Source: Patescibacteria group bacterium (GTDB taxonomy: Bacteria > Patescibacteriota > Microgenomatia > UBA12405). From it: a stretch of 58,195 nucleotides of DNA. Below, piece after piece: positions 41,317 through 50,220 of this stretch. The stretch is from assembly GCA_018902845.1 (NCBI GenBank), contig JAHIPV010000022.1:1-58195 (forward strand), read 5' to 3'. The first letter of the stretch is position 1, and each line of letters opens with the position of its first letter. The position numbers were made by a program, and so were the translations under genes. The notes below the pieces were generated by a model. The model was given only the letters and a program-made list of their open reading frames with translations. It was not told the DNA's origin and ran no database searches.

Positions 41317-43329
41317 TTAAATTGTAACTGATTTGATCAGTTTGTAAAGACTGTCTTCGTTTATGATAGGAATTTTGAGTTTATGGGCTGTTTGGAATTT
41401 ATTCGATGCAGAGGTGGGAGAGCTTGAGATGAGATATGAGAGATTTTTGGAAACGGAAGAAGTCATTTTTCCTCCGTTTTGTTCTATTAGGTCTTTTATC
41501 TCAATTCTTGGTCGATTAAGTTTGCCGGTGATGCAAAAGCTAAGCCCTTGGAGGGCTGAATTTCTAATTTTTCTCCCTTCGGGAGACTTCGCTTCGCTAC
41601 GCAATTTACAATTTTCAATTAAAATTTCTTTCAGGATGGATTTGATGAATTTTTTTCTTTTTTGGATGCCGGAAAAAATTTTTTTAGCTAATGTAATTTT
41701 GACACCTGGCAGTTTTTTTAGTTGAGATATTTTTATATTTAATATTTTTTGAGGTGTATTAAATCCAGCAGAGATAATTTGCTTGATTCTGGCTAGACTA
41801 AAACTAGGAATGATTGAGGCATGGAGAACCTGTACAAGGCTCAACTTGCGTTTTTTTTGGATTTGATGGATCATATTGGAAGCCGAAAGTTTCCCTAGTC
41901 CTTCTATGTTTTTGATATCAGAGATTTTAATTTTATAAAAATCCCCCGGTAGTTTAATTATTTTGTTTAAGTAGAGTTTTTTAATTGTTTTTTTGGAGAT
42001 TCCTTTGATGTCTAGGTTTTTGCAAAAGAGGTTTAGGCTGCCCAAAATTTGAGCTTTGCATGAGTTTAGATTGGTACAAAAAGAATTTTTGTCTTCGGTT
42101 AACAGTTTGCTTTTGCATGAAGGACAATGGGTTGGTATTTTTAAGTGGCCTTTGTTTACCTTGGTGATAATGGATTCTAGGTGAGGAATGACATCTCCGC
42201 GACGACTGATTTTGGCTATGTCTCCAATATTAATATTTTTTTCTTTTATTAATCTGTGGTTGGCCAAAGAAATGTAGTTAATAATAGCTCCGCTAATTTC
42301 AACTGGTTTGATTTTGGCAACCGGAGTGATTTTTCCCATTGGTCCTATTTGCCATTTAACGGATAAGATTTGGCTTTGATCAGTAGCAGCTGGGAATTTA
42401 TAAGCAATTTGGTGTTTAGGGTGATTATTGTGAGAACCAAGTTTTTTTTGTAACTTAATATTGTTTATTTTTATGACTAGACCGTCTATGTCAAAAGGAT
42501 ATTGCTGGCGTTTGATAAGAAAATTTTGATAGATTTTTTTGATTTGTTTGAAATCTTTGCAATGGAAGCTATCAACGGTGACTATGTCAAGTTTTTTGAG
42601 GAAGTTGATTTTGTCTGATTCTTTTTTGAACTTGATTTGGGGTCCTTCGGCAGGCTCAGGATGACGTGACAGGTCGACGGCAAAAAGAGAGCAGTATGGT
42701 GAGAATTGGCTGTCTAAGCGTTGAGATATACCGGAAGCGGCGTTTCTGGGGTTGGAATAAATAGCGTTATGTTGTTTGGCAATTTTGTTTATTTTTTTAA
42801 AATCTTTGTAAGTAACCATAATTTCGCAACGGATGGAACCGTTAAAATTGTGGTTTAGTTTTTTTTTGAGGTTTTTCATTTTGATCACATTTTGGGTAAT
42901 CAAGTCCCCTATTTGTCCGTCGCCTCTGGTGATGGCATTAAAGATTTTTCCGTTTTGATAAATTATTTCTAATGAGATGCCATCGCATTTTGGTTGAACT
43001 ATGAAGTCTGTGTTTGGTGGGGTTTTTTTGAGTTTAAAGTAATGAACCATGCTGGAATAAGTAGAGGCTTTGTTTTGTGATCCCATGTTCATAATATGTT
43101 TTTTTTTGGGCCAGCCGGTATCAAAATTGGGATTGCCGATGGTAGAAAAAATTCGGTGGTGAGGAGCTTTTTGACGCAGGATATCTTCTAAGGTGTCGTA
43201 AGTATGGTCGGACATGATTGGATTAGAGGTGGTGTAGTAGGCCTTTTTGGCCTTTATTAGCAATTCACCTAGTTGGGGAAGGCTGGTTTTTTTAAGATCA
43301 ATGTCTTTGAGAGTAATTTGTTTTTTCAT
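41317..43329 (-). CDS. ligA: NAD-dependent DNA ligase
   Basis: The 670-residue protein has the Ia domain, the adenylation site VQPKCDGISLEI with the nucleophile Lys, RGDGQIGDLITQNV, the OB fold (WQIGPMGKITPVAKIKP), a four-Cys zinc finger (CPSCKSKLL to NSCKAQ), helix-hairpin-helix repeats and a C-terminal BRCT domain. It seals nicks in replication. Two inserted stretches stand out: SRHPEPAEGP near residue 225, encoded by a dispersed palindromic element, and KLRSEAKSPEGRKIRNSA before the BRCT domain. Confidence 0.95.
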   Translation of the reverse strand: MKKQITLKDIDLKKTSLPQLGELLIKAKKAYYTTSNPIMSDHTYDTLEDILRQKAPHHRIFSTIGNPNFDTGWPKKKHIMNMGSQNKASTYSSMVHYFKLKKTPPNTDFIVQPKCDGISLEIIYQNGKIFNAITRGDGQIGDLITQNVIKMKNLKKKLNHNFNGSIRCEIMVTYKDFKKINKIAKQHNAIYSNPRNAASGISQRLDSQFSPYCSLFAVDLSRHPEPAEGPQIKFKKESDKINFLKKLDIVTVDSFHCKDFKQIKKIYQNFLIKRQQYPFDIDGLVIKINNIKLQKKLGSHNNHPKHQIAYKFPAATDQSQILSVKWQIGPMGKITPVAKIKPVEISGAIINYISLANHRLIKEKNINIGDIAKISRRGDVIPHLESIITKVNKGHLKIPTHCPSCKSKLLTEDKNSFCTNLNSCKAQILGSLNLFCKNLDIKGISKKTIKKLYLNKIIKLPGDFYKIKISDIKNIEGLGKLSASNMIHQIQKKRKLSLVQVLHASIIPSFSLARIKQIISAGFNTPQKILNIKISQLKKLPGVKITLAKKIFSGIQKRKKFIKSILKEILIENCKLRSEAKSPEGRKIRNSALQGLSFCITGKLNRPRIEIKDLIEQNGGKMTSSVSKNLSYLISSSPTSASNKFQTAHKLKIPIINEDSLYKLIKSVTI
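42642..42665. repeat. Palindromic element inside ligA
   Basis: GTCCTTCGGCAGGCTCAGGA plus TGAC matches the intergenic consensus and is read in frame on the minus strand as part of SRHPEPAEGP. Confidence 0.8.
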
Positions 43330-43372
43330 GGAATACTATGGATAGTTTGATGGCAAAAAATAGATTTAGGTT

Positions 43373-44506
43373 TTAGACGGTGGTGAGGGCGTAGTAGGCG
43401 CCTTTGGTGGAGCCTTGTTTTTGGACAGCGCCGGCTGATATTAGTTTTTTGAGATCTCTCCAAATAGTGTCGTCTGATACCATGGGTAAGATTTCTTTTG
43501 CTTCGGGCATTCTGATGCCACCAAATTGTTGCATATATTCAACTAGTTTAATTTGTCTTTCAGTTAGAGGGATTTGTTTACCGCCTAATTTTTGTTTTAA
43601 TTTAATATCACGGCTAAGGGATTTGACCTTTTCTTTAATTCGGTTAAATTCAATTGCCAGAGCTTGAGTGTAATATTCAATCCATAAAGTTAGATCTCTT
43701 TTGAAAATGTCAGAGGCTTTGAGGTGGGTTTTTTGAATATTATTGTAATAATCTTCAGCATTGCGATCGAAGTATTCTTCCAGTGAGAATAAGCGTCTTA
43801 TGTCGTAGTTATTAACATAAAGAGGTAGGATGGCAAAAGCTCGGGAAATACGGCCATTGCCTTCTATAAACGGATGAATGGCTACTAGGATATATTGGGT
43901 AATGGCTGATTTTATGGTGGGGTGGATTTCGTTGCTTAGTGATGAATTAAGCCAGCTAACGAAATCGGTTATTAAGTATGGAACTTCAATGGCTGGTGGA
44001 GGCCGGTGGGCGATTTCTCCTGTTTGTGTATTTTTTAGAACCACTTGTTGATGTCTATATTTTCCACATTGATCAGCAGGAATAACTTTTTCTGTAGTTA
44101 AGGTGTGTATTTTTTTGATAATAGTTTCACTATAGAAAAAAGGTCGATTTTCTTTGTCGTCTGCTTTTGAAATAATTTTTTCTTCCGGAAGAGGCATGTT
44201 GGCATCATAGAGTGACCACAGTTCTTCCAGATATTCGATGACATTTCTGTAATTAATAACTTCCTGGATATCTCGTTGACCGGCTGTGATTTTTTGCCCC
44301 TCAACCAGTCTGGCAACTTCTTGAAAAGAGAGATCGTTTCCTTCTATTCTGGTTCCGTAATGAACGGTTCTTATAATGGCGTCTTGTTTGAATTGTTTTT
44401 CATAGGCCGGAATTAAAGGGGCCTCGTCTATAAGGGCTTTGGCGGATTCCAGGTTTCCGATGTTTTTTAAAACTTGATTGGTGATGGTAAAGACGGGAGT
44501 AAACAT
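43373..44506 (-). CDS. Fic-domain protein with inhibitory helix and winged-helix tail
   Basis: The 377-residue protein has the inhibitory helix motif in TVHYGTRIEGNDLSFQEV (class II, N-terminal), the Fic catalytic motif HPFIEGNGRISRAF, and a C-terminal winged helix (LTERQIKLVEYMQQFGGIRM, DDTIWRDLKKLISAGAV). Fic enzymes usually transfer AMP to hydroxyl groups of proteins; the intact Glu in the inhibitory helix suggests an autoinhibited state. The DNA-binding tail implies self-regulation. It stands alone between ligA and the delta-prime gene. Confidence 0.92.
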   Translation of the reverse strand: MFTPVFTITNQVLKNIGNLESAKALIDEAPLIPAYEKQFKQDAIIRTVHYGTRIEGNDLSFQEVARLVEGQKITAGQRDIQEVINYRNVIEYLEELWSLYDANMPLPEEKIISKADDKENRPFFYSETIIKKIHTLTTEKVIPADQCGKYRHQQVVLKNTQTGEIAHRPPPAIEVPYLITDFVSWLNSSLSNEIHPTIKSAITQYILVAIHPFIEGNGRISRAFAILPLYVNNYDIRRLFSLEEYFDRNAEDYYNNIQKTHLKASDIFKRDLTLWIEYYTQALAIEFNRIKEKVKSLSRDIKLKQKLGGKQIPLTERQIKLVEYMQQFGGIRMPEAKEILPMVSDDTIWRDLKKLISAGAVQKQGSTKGAYYALTTV

Positions 44507-44681
44507 GTTTTTTATCTTAGGTGAATTGTAACATAATTTTTGAGGTGATAGTGCGGGGATAAAAAATTTACTAACAGTAAATTTTTCTAATTTCTAATTT
44601 CTAATTTCTAAACTAAATTTAAAATTCAAAATTTTTTGAGTGTCATTGTGTGGAGTTTTAAGTTATGCTTTTTACATTTCC

Positions 44682-44713
44682 GACGGGATTGCCACGTTTC
44701 GCTCGCAATGACA
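44682..44713. repeat. Dispersed palindromic element
   Basis: GACGGGATTGCCACGTTTCG, then CTCGCAATGACA, is the second sequence class of the element family. Confidence 0.6.
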
Positions 44714-44762
44714 GGTTTTTTCCGATAGGATTTTCCAAAGGTGGATATGTTGCTACAACGAC

Positions 44763-44783
44763 GGGCGACCGCAAGGGTCGCCC
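44763..44783. repeat. Hairpin in a repeat element
   Basis: GGGCGACC and GGTCGCCC are perfect 8-base arms with loop GCAAG. There is no T-run after it on the plus strand, so it is not a typical terminator. Confidence 0.5.
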
Positions 44784-44809
44784 CTACAAAATTTGCAATG
44801 ACAGATAAT

Positions 44810-45448
44810 CTAACAACTGGATAAAAAGAAGTGGTCGAGGGCGGAGCGTGGGTCGACGTTGTGTTTGATCATGGAAATAGATTTTAGGAGGTTTTTAATG
44901 ATTTTACTGGTATGTGTGTCTGCTTGTTTTGTTAGTAACCGTTGGTAAATTTTTACTTCCTTTTCCAAAAGAGGTAAAACATCGTTTTTGTCTTTGGAAA
45001 GTTTTTCTGAGAGAGAAAGGTTTTCCTTAAGTGATGGTGATATGATTATTTTGGAAATTTTTATTTTTTTATTTTTTTTGCCAGATGAAGAAAAAAAATG
45101 ATGACAACGAGAGTGGATTGTTGGTAGTAGTGAACTGGAATTATTGGTGCTTAGTATAATATAAGTGTTTTGTGGTGGTTCTTCCAGTGTTTTTAAAAGA
45201 GCGTTTTGGGCTTCTCTTTTTAGTTTTTCTGCTTTTTTGATGATGACCAATTTGTTGGTATGTTTGATAGGTTTTTCCTGGAGGAATTTTTTTATAGTAC
45301 GAATTTGTTCAATTCCCCAGCCTGTTTTTTTGTCAACAATAAGGACGTCGGGATTATTGAGGTTCGTTGAGTTATTAATGGACAAAACTATTTTTTTAAG
45401 TTTTTTGTCTGTTTTTTGTTTGTTTATGATTATGCTTGATGGGAACAT
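44810..45448 (-). CDS. DNA polymerase III delta-prime-like protein, short
   Basis: The 212-residue product has the clamp-loader features TGWGIEQIRTIKKFLQEKP, LVIIKKAEKLKREAQNALLK, TLEEPPQNTYIILSTNN and HSRCHHF. It lacks the N-terminal nucleotide loop and most of the C-terminal collar domain. Delta-prime is naturally a non-hydrolysing member, but this one is shorter than usual. It is expected to join the DnaX complex encoded at 5.8 kb. It runs divergent from pilB. Confidence 0.75.
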   Translation of the reverse strand: MFPSSIIINKQKTDKKLKKIVLSINNSTNLNNPDVLIVDKKTGWGIEQIRTIKKFLQEKPIKHTNKLVIIKKAEKLKREAQNALLKTLEEPPQNTYIILSTNNSSSLLPTIHSRCHHFFSSSGKKNKKIKISKIIISPSLKENLSLSEKLSKDKNDVLPLLEKEVKIYQRLLTKQADTHTSKIIKNLLKSISMIKHNVDPRSALDHFFLSSC

Positions 45449-45488
45449 TGTGTTGTTTTTGAAAAGAAGTTAATATGAATTATAGATT

Positions 45489-47234
45489 ATGATAAAAAAT
45501 TCTGCCCCAGGGGTATTTGAAAAATTGAGTGATGTTTTGTTGGATAAAGGCTTGATAGATGAACAAACAGCCGAGCAGATTGCTTTAAAAAGACTAAAGA
45601 CCGGTCAAGACGAGGAGGAGATTATTAGAACAATGAGATTGGTTTCTGACAGAGAATTGATTGAAGCTAAGGCAGTATATTTGAGAATTCCCTTTGTTGA
45701 TTTGGAAGATATTGGTTTTTCTCCGGAAGCTTTGTCTTTTGTTCCAAGGAGTGTTGCGGAGAAATATAGAATAGTTCCTTATGGTTTTGATAGTAAGGAT
45801 TTGGTTTTGATGGTGGCTATGGTAAATCCTTTGGATTTAGAGACTATTGAATTTATTGAGAAGAAATCTGGTTTGAAAGTGAAAGCTGCTATGGGTTTGA
45901 AAAAACAAATAGACTTTTTTATTCGAGAAAAATACGAGAGAGAGAGAGGAATTACGTCTGAGGTGAGCAAGGCTTTAAGCGAGAGAAAGAAAGACGAAAA
46001 AATAGTGGTTAAGAGTAAATCTGAAAAAGTTTCCGCTGAGGCTCCGGTGGCTAGAATTGTTAAAACAATTTTGGAGTTTGCCATTAAAGCAAGGGCGTCT
46101 GATGTTCATATAGAACCACAAGAATCCAGTGTCAGAGTAAGGTATAGGATTGATGGTATTTTGCAGGAAAAGTATTTGTTGCCTAGAAATGTTCATGACG
46201 CGGTGGTTTCAAGAATTAAGATTTTGTCCGGTTTAAAAATAGACGAAAAGAGAGTTCCCCAGGATGGCAGATTTTTCTTTTCGGTTGATGATAAGGATGT
46301 TGATTTGAGGGTATCTACCTTACCGATTACTTACGGCGAGAAGGTGGTGATGAGGCTTTTACAAAAATCGCAAAAAGTTCCAAGTTTGCCAGATTTGGGT
46401 TTACGAGGAAGAGCTTTGAGAAATTTTATGGATGCAATCGAAAGACCTCATGGGATTATTGTCGTTTGTGGTCCAACTGGTTCTGGAAAAACAACTACTT
46501 TATATTCTGCTCTAAATATTGTTTCCACTTCAAAAGTTAATGTGAGTACTATTGAGGATCCGGTTGAATATCAGATTGATGGAGTTAATCAAGTACAGGT
46601 TAATAATCAGGCCGGCTTGACTTTTGCCACGGCATTGCGTTCTTTTTTACGCCAAGATCCAAATATTATAATGGTTGGAGAAATAAGGGATACCGAAACA
46701 GCTGAATTGGCAATTAATGCGGCTTTAACTGGGCACTTGGTTTTTTCGACTTTGCATACAAATGATGCGTCAGGTGCTCCACCAAGAATGATAGATATGG
46801 AGGTAGAGCCTTTTTTACTTGTGTCTTCTTTGAGTTGTGTGGTGGCCCAGAGAGTTTTAAGGCGAGTTTGTAAAGATTGTTCTGAGTTGGTGCCGGTAGA
46901 TGATATGTTAGAGTCGACTTTAAGAGAGGCTTTGGGGTCAATTTATGATGCTGTAGTTGATAAGTGGAAGAAGGAAGGAAAAGAGATGATGATTCCTCGG
47001 ATTAATGGTTGTGATAAGTGTAACAAAACCGGTTACTTTGGCAGGATAGCTATTTATGAAGTAATGCCGATTACGGAAAAGATCGGTAAGATGATTATAG
47101 AAAAATCACCAGCGTCTGAGATTCAGAAAGAGGCAATGAGGAGCGGGATGTTAACGATGAAGCAGGATGGATATGTAAAGGTTTTGGAGGGGGTTACGAC
47201 GATTGAGGAGGTTCATCGTGTTGCAGAATACTAG
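45489..47234 (+). CDS. pilB: Type IV pilus assembly ATPase PilB
   Basis: The 581-residue protein has the N-terminal GspE domain (DVLLDKGLIDEQTAEQIAL), then ASDVHIEPQESSVRVRYRID, Walker A GPTGSGKTTT, the Asp box STIEDPVEYQIDGVNQVQVN, Walker B DPNIIMVGEIRD, the His box HLVFSTLHTNDASGAP and a four-Cys zinc site (CKDC and CDKCNKTG). It drives pilus extension from the cytoplasm. It opens a ten-kilobase pilus operon and is the first plus-strand gene after a divergent junction. Confidence 0.95.
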   Translation: MIKNSAPGVFEKLSDVLLDKGLIDEQTAEQIALKRLKTGQDEEEIIRTMRLVSDRELIEAKAVYLRIPFVDLEDIGFSPEALSFVPRSVAEKYRIVPYGFDSKDLVLMVAMVNPLDLETIEFIEKKSGLKVKAAMGLKKQIDFFIREKYERERGITSEVSKALSERKKDEKIVVKSKSEKVSAEAPVARIVKTILEFAIKARASDVHIEPQESSVRVRYRIDGILQEKYLLPRNVHDAVVSRIKILSGLKIDEKRVPQDGRFFFSVDDKDVDLRVSTLPITYGEKVVMRLLQKSQKVPSLPDLGLRGRALRNFMDAIERPHGIIVVCGPTGSGKTTTLYSALNIVSTSKVNVSTIEDPVEYQIDGVNQVQVNNQAGLTFATALRSFLRQDPNIIMVGEIRDTETAELAINAALTGHLVFSTLHTNDASGAPPRMIDMEVEPFLLVSSLSCVVAQRVLRRVCKDCSELVPVDDMLESTLREALGSIYDAVVDKWKKEGKEMMIPRINGCDKCNKTGYFGRIAIYEVMPITEKIGKMIIEKSPASEIQKEAMRSGMLTMKQDGYVKVLEGVTTIEEVHRVAEY

Positions 47235-47265
47235 AATTTTAAAAATTTGAATTAAATTTTTGCTT

Positions 47266-48336
47266 ATGCATACAAAAGTAAAAGAACTGTTGACTTTGGC
47301 AATCAATAATAAAGCGTCGGATTTGCACTTATCTTCTGATGTTTTGCCGAAGATAAGGCTTGATGGAAAGTTGGTTGATGTGACTAATTTTTCAGAAGCA
47401 GATATGAAATTTATGCCAGAGATGATTCTTTCTTTGTTGAGTGAGCTACAGAAGAAGAAATTGGAGGAAACCAAAGAACTGGATTTCTCTTTGGACGTAT
47501 CTGAGTCGAGGTTTAGAATCAATGTTTATTTTCAAAAGGGAATGCTGGCGGTGGCTTTAAGAATTATTTCGTCTGAAATTCCATCTTTGGAATCTTTAAA
47601 TTTGCCTGATATTTGTAGGAGTTTTTGTAGTGTTAAACAGGGCTTTATTTTGGTTACTGGTCCTACCGGACAGGGAAAATCAACAACAGTGGCATCAATA
47701 CTTAATGAAATAAACAGTAGTAGCGGTTGTCATATTGTGACAGTCGAAGATCCTATTGAGTTTTTAATAAAACCAATTAAGTCTATAGTGAGTCAAAGAG
47801 AGCTTGGACATGACACTTTGAGTTTTCCGGGGGCGTTACGGGCTTGTTTGAGACAAGATCCCAATGTGGTTTTTGTGGGCGAGATGAGAGATCTTGAAAC
47901 AGTTGGAACAGCTTTGACGGTGGCGGAAACCGGCCATTTGGTTTTTTCAACTTTGCATACGAATTCAGCTTCTCAGGCTATTGACAGAATAATTGATGTT
48001 TTTCCGGAAGGTAGTAAGGCTCAGATAAGATTACAATTGGCATCGGTAATTACAGCTGTTATTTCTCAAAGACTTTTGCCGTCTATAGGGGGAGGTAGAT
48101 TACCGGCGGTAGAAGTAATGATAGCTACCGCGGCTGTTAAAAATGCAGTTAGAGAGGGAAAAACATACATGATTGATAATATTATTCAGACTAGTGCCGA
48201 CGTAGGGATGATTGGTTTGGAGGCTTCTTTGGCCAAATTGGTTAAATCTGGAAAGGTTAGTGAAGAAGAGGCGGTAGCTCGGGCTTTAAGAGTGTCTGAA
48301 TTACAGAGTAGATTGAGGAATAACTCAAAATTGTAA
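47266..48336 (+). CDS. pilT: Type IV pilus retraction ATPase PilT
   Basis: The 356-residue ATPase has KASDLHLSSDVLPKIRLDGK, Walker A GPTGQGKSTT, DPIEFLIKPIKSIVSQRELG, DPNVVFVGEMRD and HLVFSTLHTNSASQAIDRII, then a C-terminal AVKNAVREGK that corresponds to the AIRNLIRE motif of PilT. It powers pilus disassembly and retraction, so the pilus may be dynamic. The ATG at 47266 is preferred over TTG at 47260. One base separates it from pilC. Confidence 0.93.
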   Translation: MHTKVKELLTLAINNKASDLHLSSDVLPKIRLDGKLVDVTNFSEADMKFMPEMILSLLSELQKKKLEETKELDFSLDVSESRFRINVYFQKGMLAVALRIISSEIPSLESLNLPDICRSFCSVKQGFILVTGPTGQGKSTTVASILNEINSSSGCHIVTVEDPIEFLIKPIKSIVSQRELGHDTLSFPGALRACLRQDPNVVFVGEMRDLETVGTALTVAETGHLVFSTLHTNSASQAIDRIIDVFPEGSKAQIRLQLASVITAVISQRLLPSIGGGRLPAVEVMIATAAVKNAVREGKTYMIDNIIQTSADVGMIGLEASLAKLVKSGKVSEEEAVARALRVSELQSRLRNNSKL

Positions 48337-48337
48337 T

Positions 48338-49549
48338 ATGAAAAGATTTTTTTATAAGGCTAAAGATTGGCATGGCAAGATGATAAAAGGAAACCTAGAG
48401 GCGGTGGATGAAAAGGCGGTTGTAGAAATGATTAAAGATAGCGGGTTGGTTCCTTTGTTGGTAAAGGAAAGCAAAAGGAGTGTTTTTGACGAGTTTTTAA
48501 CTAAGATTTTTGGCAAGGTTGGATTGAAGCAGATAACAAGTTTTACCAGGCAGTTGTCAACCATGATGACGGCAGGTTTACCGTTGACCGATGCATTGTC
48601 TTTGTTAAAGGTACAAATGAGAGGGGAAAAAATGTTTTTTGATGTTTTGGATGATTGTTTGGAGAAGGTGAGGGCTGGACAGTCTTTGGGATTTTCTATG
48701 GAAAAATATAGCAAAATTTTTGGGGAAGCTTATGTAGCTTCGATTAAGGCTGGTGAAAAAGGAGGGGTTTTGGACGAGGTTTTGCTAAAACTTGCCAAAA
48801 GTTTAGAGAATGAATATGAGTTTAGGGGGAAGGTCAAGGGAGCAATGGTTTATCCGGTAATTGTGATAATAGGCATGATAATAGTAGTTTTTATTATGAT
48901 GATTTTTGTTATTCCAAAGCTAATGGATTTATATGCTGATTTTGGTTCGGAGATGCCGTTTATTACCAGGGCTTTGATGTTTGTTTCTTCGGTGATGGTT
49001 AGGCTTTGGTTCTTGTTTCCCTTAATCCCTCTATTGTTTTATATTGTGAATAAATTTGGGAATAAATTTGAGAAATTTAGGTTGAAAAAAGATGGTATGT
49101 TGCTTAAATTGCCTATTTTGGGGGAGTTGATGGCAAAGACTATTATAGCTAATACTTGCAGAACCTTATCAATGCTGTTGACAGCTGGAATATCTTTGAT
49201 CAGCGGATTGAAGATAGTGTCGTCTGTGGCTTCTAATGAGCTTTTTGGTCAAGCTTACAGAAAAATTGCGAATCGAGTGGAAAAGGGTTTTAGTGTGGCA
49301 GATTCTTTTGCAGATCATGAAATATTTCCGATGATTGTCAATCAGATGGTGACTACGGGTGAGGCTACTGGGAAGTTAGACGAAGTTTTGATGAGAATAA
49401 GTGATTATTTTTCTACCGAAGCAGAACAATCGGTTAAGTCTTTGACTTCGGCAATAGAGCCTTTGATAATGATTATGCTGGGAATTGGGGTGGCTTTTTT
49501 GGTGGTAGCGGTGATAATGCCAATTTACGACTTGACATCCCAATTTTAA
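48338..49549 (+). CDS. pilC: Type IV pilus inner-membrane protein PilC
   Basis: The 403-residue protein has two GspF repeats: FTRQLSTMMTAGLPLTDALS with SIKAGEKGGVLDEVLLKLAK, and TCRTLSMLLTAGISLISGLK with MVTTGEATGKLDEVLMRISD. Three to four membrane helices (about residues 170-195, 220-240, 375-398) anchor the platform on which PilB and PilT act. Full length. Confidence 0.95.
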   Translation: MKRFFYKAKDWHGKMIKGNLEAVDEKAVVEMIKDSGLVPLLVKESKRSVFDEFLTKIFGKVGLKQITSFTRQLSTMMTAGLPLTDALSLLKVQMRGEKMFFDVLDDCLEKVRAGQSLGFSMEKYSKIFGEAYVASIKAGEKGGVLDEVLLKLAKSLENEYEFRGKVKGAMVYPVIVIIGMIIVVFIMMIFVIPKLMDLYADFGSEMPFITRALMFVSSVMVRLWFLFPLIPLLFYIVNKFGNKFEKFRLKKDGMLLKLPILGELMAKTIIANTCRTLSMLLTAGISLISGLKIVSSVASNELFGQAYRKIANRVEKGFSVADSFADHEIFPMIVNQMVTTGEATGKLDEVLMRISDYFSTEAEQSVKSLTSAIEPLIMIMLGIGVAFLVVAVIMPIYDLTSQF

Positions 49550-49573
49550 TGTCGAATAATGAATTAGAATATG

Positions 49574-50194
49574 ATGAGAAAAGGTTTTACATTAGTAGAG
49601 TTGCTGATTGTTATCGCTCTTATTGGAATTTTATCTGTAGCGGTTTTGGCAACCATCAATCCTATTGAGCAAGCTAACAAGGCTAGGGATGCTAAGTTTC
49701 AAAATGATGCGGCTGAGGTTTTGAATGCTTATGAAAGATATTATGCTTCTTTGAATACGTATCCGTGGGGTACTCCAGAAGATGTTGGAGCGACTACGAT
49801 TGTGAGTACAGATATTTTGTTTGGTGTGGCAGGTGTAGGAGAGACTGGTGTTTTGATAACCACCTCAGAGTTAAAGAGTTCTTTTGCGGCCAAATCTCCT
49901 TTTAACACTACTGCTTCGACAGTGGATTTGATGTATGTTTACAATAATGGTTCTGATTCAAATTATGTGTGTTATGTACCAAAGGCTAAGGCGAATCGAT
50001 CTAGGTATGGAGATTTGCGTTGTTTGTCTGCTACCGGAGAAATGTTGAATCATGATGATGCTGATTGTACGGCGATCGGGGAGACGGATGTGGCTTGGAA
50101 TAGCGGTGTCTTTTTTGACACTGATTTTGCTCACTTTTTATGTGTACCTGAGACGGCAGAGGTTGCCGATGTAGTACCCGGTTCTTCTATCTAA
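49574..50194 (+). CDS. Type IV major pilin-like prepilin
   Basis: The prepilin motif MRKGFTLVELLIVIALIGIL has the cleavable leader with Gly at -1, Phe at +1 and Glu at +5. The 206-residue product continues with NPIEQANKARDAKFQNDAAE, a beta-rich globular domain and four cysteines near the end. It is the first pilin gene after pilC and so the best candidate for the major subunit. The start may be the ATG at 49571 (MMRKG) or 49574. Confidence 0.88.
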   Translation: MRKGFTLVELLIVIALIGILSVAVLATINPIEQANKARDAKFQNDAAEVLNAYERYYASLNTYPWGTPEDVGATTIVSTDILFGVAGVGETGVLITTSELKSSFAAKSPFNTTASTVDLMYVYNNGSDSNYVCYVPKAKANRSRYGDLRCLSATGEMLNHDDADCTAIGETDVAWNSGVFFDTDFAHFLCVPETAEVADVVPGSSI

Positions 50195-50220
50195 AGATTG
50201 ATTTTGGTTTAAACTTATTT

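Larger units (their letters stand above)
44507..44809. other. Intergenic region with palindromes
   Basis: No gene. TTTCTAATTTCTAATTTCTA tracts (44577-44636), one GACGGGATTGCCACG element (44682-44713), and a GGGCGACC/GGTCGCCC hairpin (44763-44783). Confidence 0.6.

Noticed and set aside
44763-44783. Rho-independent terminator
   Set aside because: The hairpin is strong but lacks a T-run; it resembles the other palindromic elements.
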